Position numbers and translations under genes: made by a program | In this document: one piece after another, positions 11,756 through 12,924 of the stretch | How positions within the stretch are numbered: the first letter of the stretch is position 1 | Layout: every line of letters starts with the position of its first letter | Notes under the pieces: model-generated | Database searches by the model: none | The model's input: the letters and a program-made list of their open reading frames with translations, nothing else | What the model was told of the DNA's origin: nothing | Source of the DNA: Patescibacteria group bacterium | Lineage (GTDB): Bacteria; Patescibacteriota; Patescibacteriia; GCA-002772895 | Assembly: GCA_018895765.1 (NCBI GenBank) | Contig: JAHINX010000068.1 | Location: 1-12,924 of the forward strand | Reading direction: 5' to 3' | DNA length: 12,924 nucleotides

Positions 11756-11784
11756 TTGACAAAAAATTGGCTTAAAGATACCAT
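11756..11784 (+). promoter_or_regulatory. Promoter of the L,D-transpeptidase gene
   Basis: TTGACA (11756-11761), a 17-bp spacer and TACCAT (11779-11784), a weak -10 box. It diverges from the tRNA promoter; the two -35 boxes are about 20 bp apart. The leader also holds a three-codon ORF, ATG CGG AGG TAA (11801-11812), whose codons include the GGAGG that serves as SD for the main gene. Confidence 0.5.
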
Positions 11785-11822
11785 ATATATTCAGAGGTCC
11801 ATGCGGAGGTAAAGATAACCAC

Positions 11823-12593
11823 ATGCTAAAAACACTCCTTGCGCTCTTCTGCGTTCTTTCAAACTCCAGTGCATATGCCAATACAAACAAAAATCAAAAA
11901 ATCCCATACAGTGATACTGCCGGCTATAAGCTCTGCCAAGAAAAAGCGTTCGATTGTCTTATTGTGAAAGAAAAAACAATAGAGCAAAAATACGGAAAAA
12001 AAGTTATAAGAAAGGCTATCCCGGAAACATGGGAAGAACTTTTTCCAAATGAAAATCACCGCATTTTGATAATGAAAGTAAACCGGCTGAATATTCCGCT
12101 AAAAAAAGGCATGCCGATTGCGGTGCCAAAAGATAAAAATAAGACACTTACTGATTTTTCTCCTTTTTTGTCCTGGATAAAGCCACCTGGAGAAAAAATA
12201 TTAATTTTTAATCCAAAACTTTTGGCTTGGGCAGCATACCTACAGAATGGCAAACTTTTACGCTGGGGACCGGCCTTAGGTGGAATGGATAGATGCCCCG
12301 ACACATGGCGCAAATGCCGGACACTTATTGGCGTTTGGCGCATTATCAAAAAAGGTGACGCAGATTCACACTCGCATATTTATCCTATTGGCTGTGGCAG
12401 AAAAGATAACCCCTGCGCGCCAATGCCATGGTTTATCCAATTTGAAAAACATGGCTACGGCTTTCATGGCTCTCATAAAATGGTAGGTAAACACGCAAGC
12501 CACGGATGTGTCCGTACATTTACAGATGATGCCAAATGGCTAAATCAAAACTTTGTAGAAATTGGCACAAAAACAATCACCCTTCCATATTAA
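11823..12593 (+). CDS. Exported L,D-transpeptidase (YkuD domain)
   Basis: Peptidoglycan cross-linking or remodelling enzyme acting outside the membrane. Residues 1-19 form a signal peptide (MLKTLLALFCVL, Ala-Tyr-Ala before Asn20) with probable cleavage at AYA-N. A short LysM-like stretch lies near 84-101 (VNRLNIPLKKGMPIAVP). The YkuD catalytic part runs from about 125 to 254, with GYGFHGS (H215) and the SHGCVR motif (H227, C229 as nucleophile). Four cysteines (158, 165, 191, 198) flank an insert and could form disulfides. The pattern CPDTWRKCRTLIGVWRI recalls the EnhA-like branch of the family (from memory, not searched). At 256 aa it is of normal size. GGAGG lies 13 nt before the ATG, rather far; no closer start fits the signal peptide. 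Confidence 0.92.
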   Translation: MLKTLLALFCVLSNSSAYANTNKNQKIPYSDTAGYKLCQEKAFDCLIVKEKTIEQKYGKKVIRKAIPETWEELFPNENHRILIMKVNRLNIPLKKGMPIAVPKDKNKTLTDFSPFLSWIKPPGEKILIFNPKLLAWAAYLQNGKLLRWGPALGGMDRCPDTWRKCRTLIGVWRIIKKGDADSHSHIYPIGCGRKDNPCAPMPWFIQFEKHGYGFHGSHKMVGKHASHGCVRTFTDDAKWLNQNFVEIGTKTITLPY

Positions 12594-12600
12594 TTGCATC

Positions 12601-12623
12601 AAACCGCGTTAGCGCGGTTTTTT
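12601..12623 (+). terminator. Terminator after the L,D-transpeptidase gene
   Basis: AAACCGCG (12601-12608), loop TTAG, CGCGGTTT (12613-12620), with six T residues at 12618-12623. Confidence 0.85.
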
Positions 12624-12642
12624 CATACCAAACAGTATTTTC

Positions 12643-12651
12643 TGCTATAAT
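12643..12651 (+). promoter_or_regulatory. Extended -10 promoter of the last gene, probably leaderless
   Basis: TGC followed by a perfect TATAAT (12646-12651), seven bases before the ATG at 12659. No -35 box or SD is evident. Confidence 0.55.
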
Positions 12652-12658
12652 AAATGAT

Positions 12659-12924
12659 ATGAAAAGAATTTTCCAAAAAATAAAATACATAAACAGCCCT
12701 CTGGTAAAATTCCGAAAGATTTTTCTGATTATTTTTTTGCTGGCAATTTCCATGGGAATTGCTTTTTTATTTAAAGATACTCTGCTTGTATTATTTAATA
12801 AAATCCCTAATGTCCCCGACTTTGCCAAAGAACTTGATATAAACCGCGTTCAAAAAATAATTACTCCAAAACCCTTGATCCAAAAAAAAGACGCAATAGA
12901 ATCGCGCCTAACTCTTGATGGAAT
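12659..12924 (+). CDS. Membrane-anchored protein, N-terminal part, cut by the window end
   Basis: An open frame of 88 codons that runs off the window. It starts MKRIFQKIKYIN with a basic N terminus, followed by one hydrophobic helix at about residues 21-38 (IFLIIFLLAISMGIAFLF), so it is a signal anchor or uncleaved export signal with the rest outside the cell. The remainder (NKIPNVPDFAKELDINRV, then KKDAIESRLTLDG) is not diagnostic. An SRLTLDG-like segment can precede a CAP/SCP domain in CPR exported proteins, but this is a guess from memory. A TATAAT seven bases before the ATG and the lack of SD support the chosen start. Confidence 0.7.
   Translation, partial: MKRIFQKIKYINSPLVKFRKIFLIIFLLAISMGIAFLFKDTLLVLFNKIPNVPDFAKELDINRVQKIITPKPLIQKKDAIESRLTLDG

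Overview
The window looks like chromosome of an ultra-small bacterium of the Candidate Phyla Radiation (Patescibacteria, most likely Parcubacteria). The evidence is the A+T-rich DNA with short gaps, a highly divergent CPR-style 16S rRNA gene, a shortened SMC, an S16 protein with a long tail, and missing Shine-Dalgarno (SD) sequences before many genes. TGA is used as a stop (end of the gene at 8917), so the recoded-TGA lineages (Gracilibacteria/Absconditabacteria) are unlikely. The placement is inferred from sequence character; no database was searched.

Left part (1-6016), plus strand: smc (mini-SMC), rpsP, a metallophosphoesterase, khpA and trmD. This resembles a thinned version of the common bacterial smc-ftsY-ffh-rpsP-khpA-rimM-trmD-rplS neighbourhood. 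ftsY, ffh, rimM and rplS are absent here, an unrelated phosphoesterase has entered, and most genes have their own promoter and terminator. The shared theme is chromosome folding, ribosome assembly and tRNA modification.

Middle part (6017-8580): an approximately 800-bp gap holds a 24-bp hairpin, a tiny 21-codon gene with a perfect SD and its own terminator, two tandem rRNA promoters and a terminator-like hairpin. It is followed by a solitary 16S rRNA gene (about 6823-8302). The 16S is closed by its own terminator; no 23S, 5S or tRNA follows. An RRM RNA-binding protein with a strongly folded leader comes next.

Right part (8881-11699), minus strand: a saccharopine-dehydrogenase-like gene split by a -1 frameshift at an A8 run, rlmN, and a tRNA cluster (Ile, Phe, Pro). 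The tRNA-Ile gene is nested inside what looks like a second, doubly interrupted tRNA-Ile-like gene, the most unusual structure in the window. The plus strand then carries an exported L,D-transpeptidase and the start of a membrane-anchored protein cut by the window edge.

Two patterns run through the window. Degenerate tandem tracts of 7-bp (some 8-bp) units, each with a different unit, lie in gaps, at gene ends and inside trmD. Several genes also have a -10 box only 7-8 nt before ATG, implying leaderless mRNAs. All positions and foldings were read by eye.
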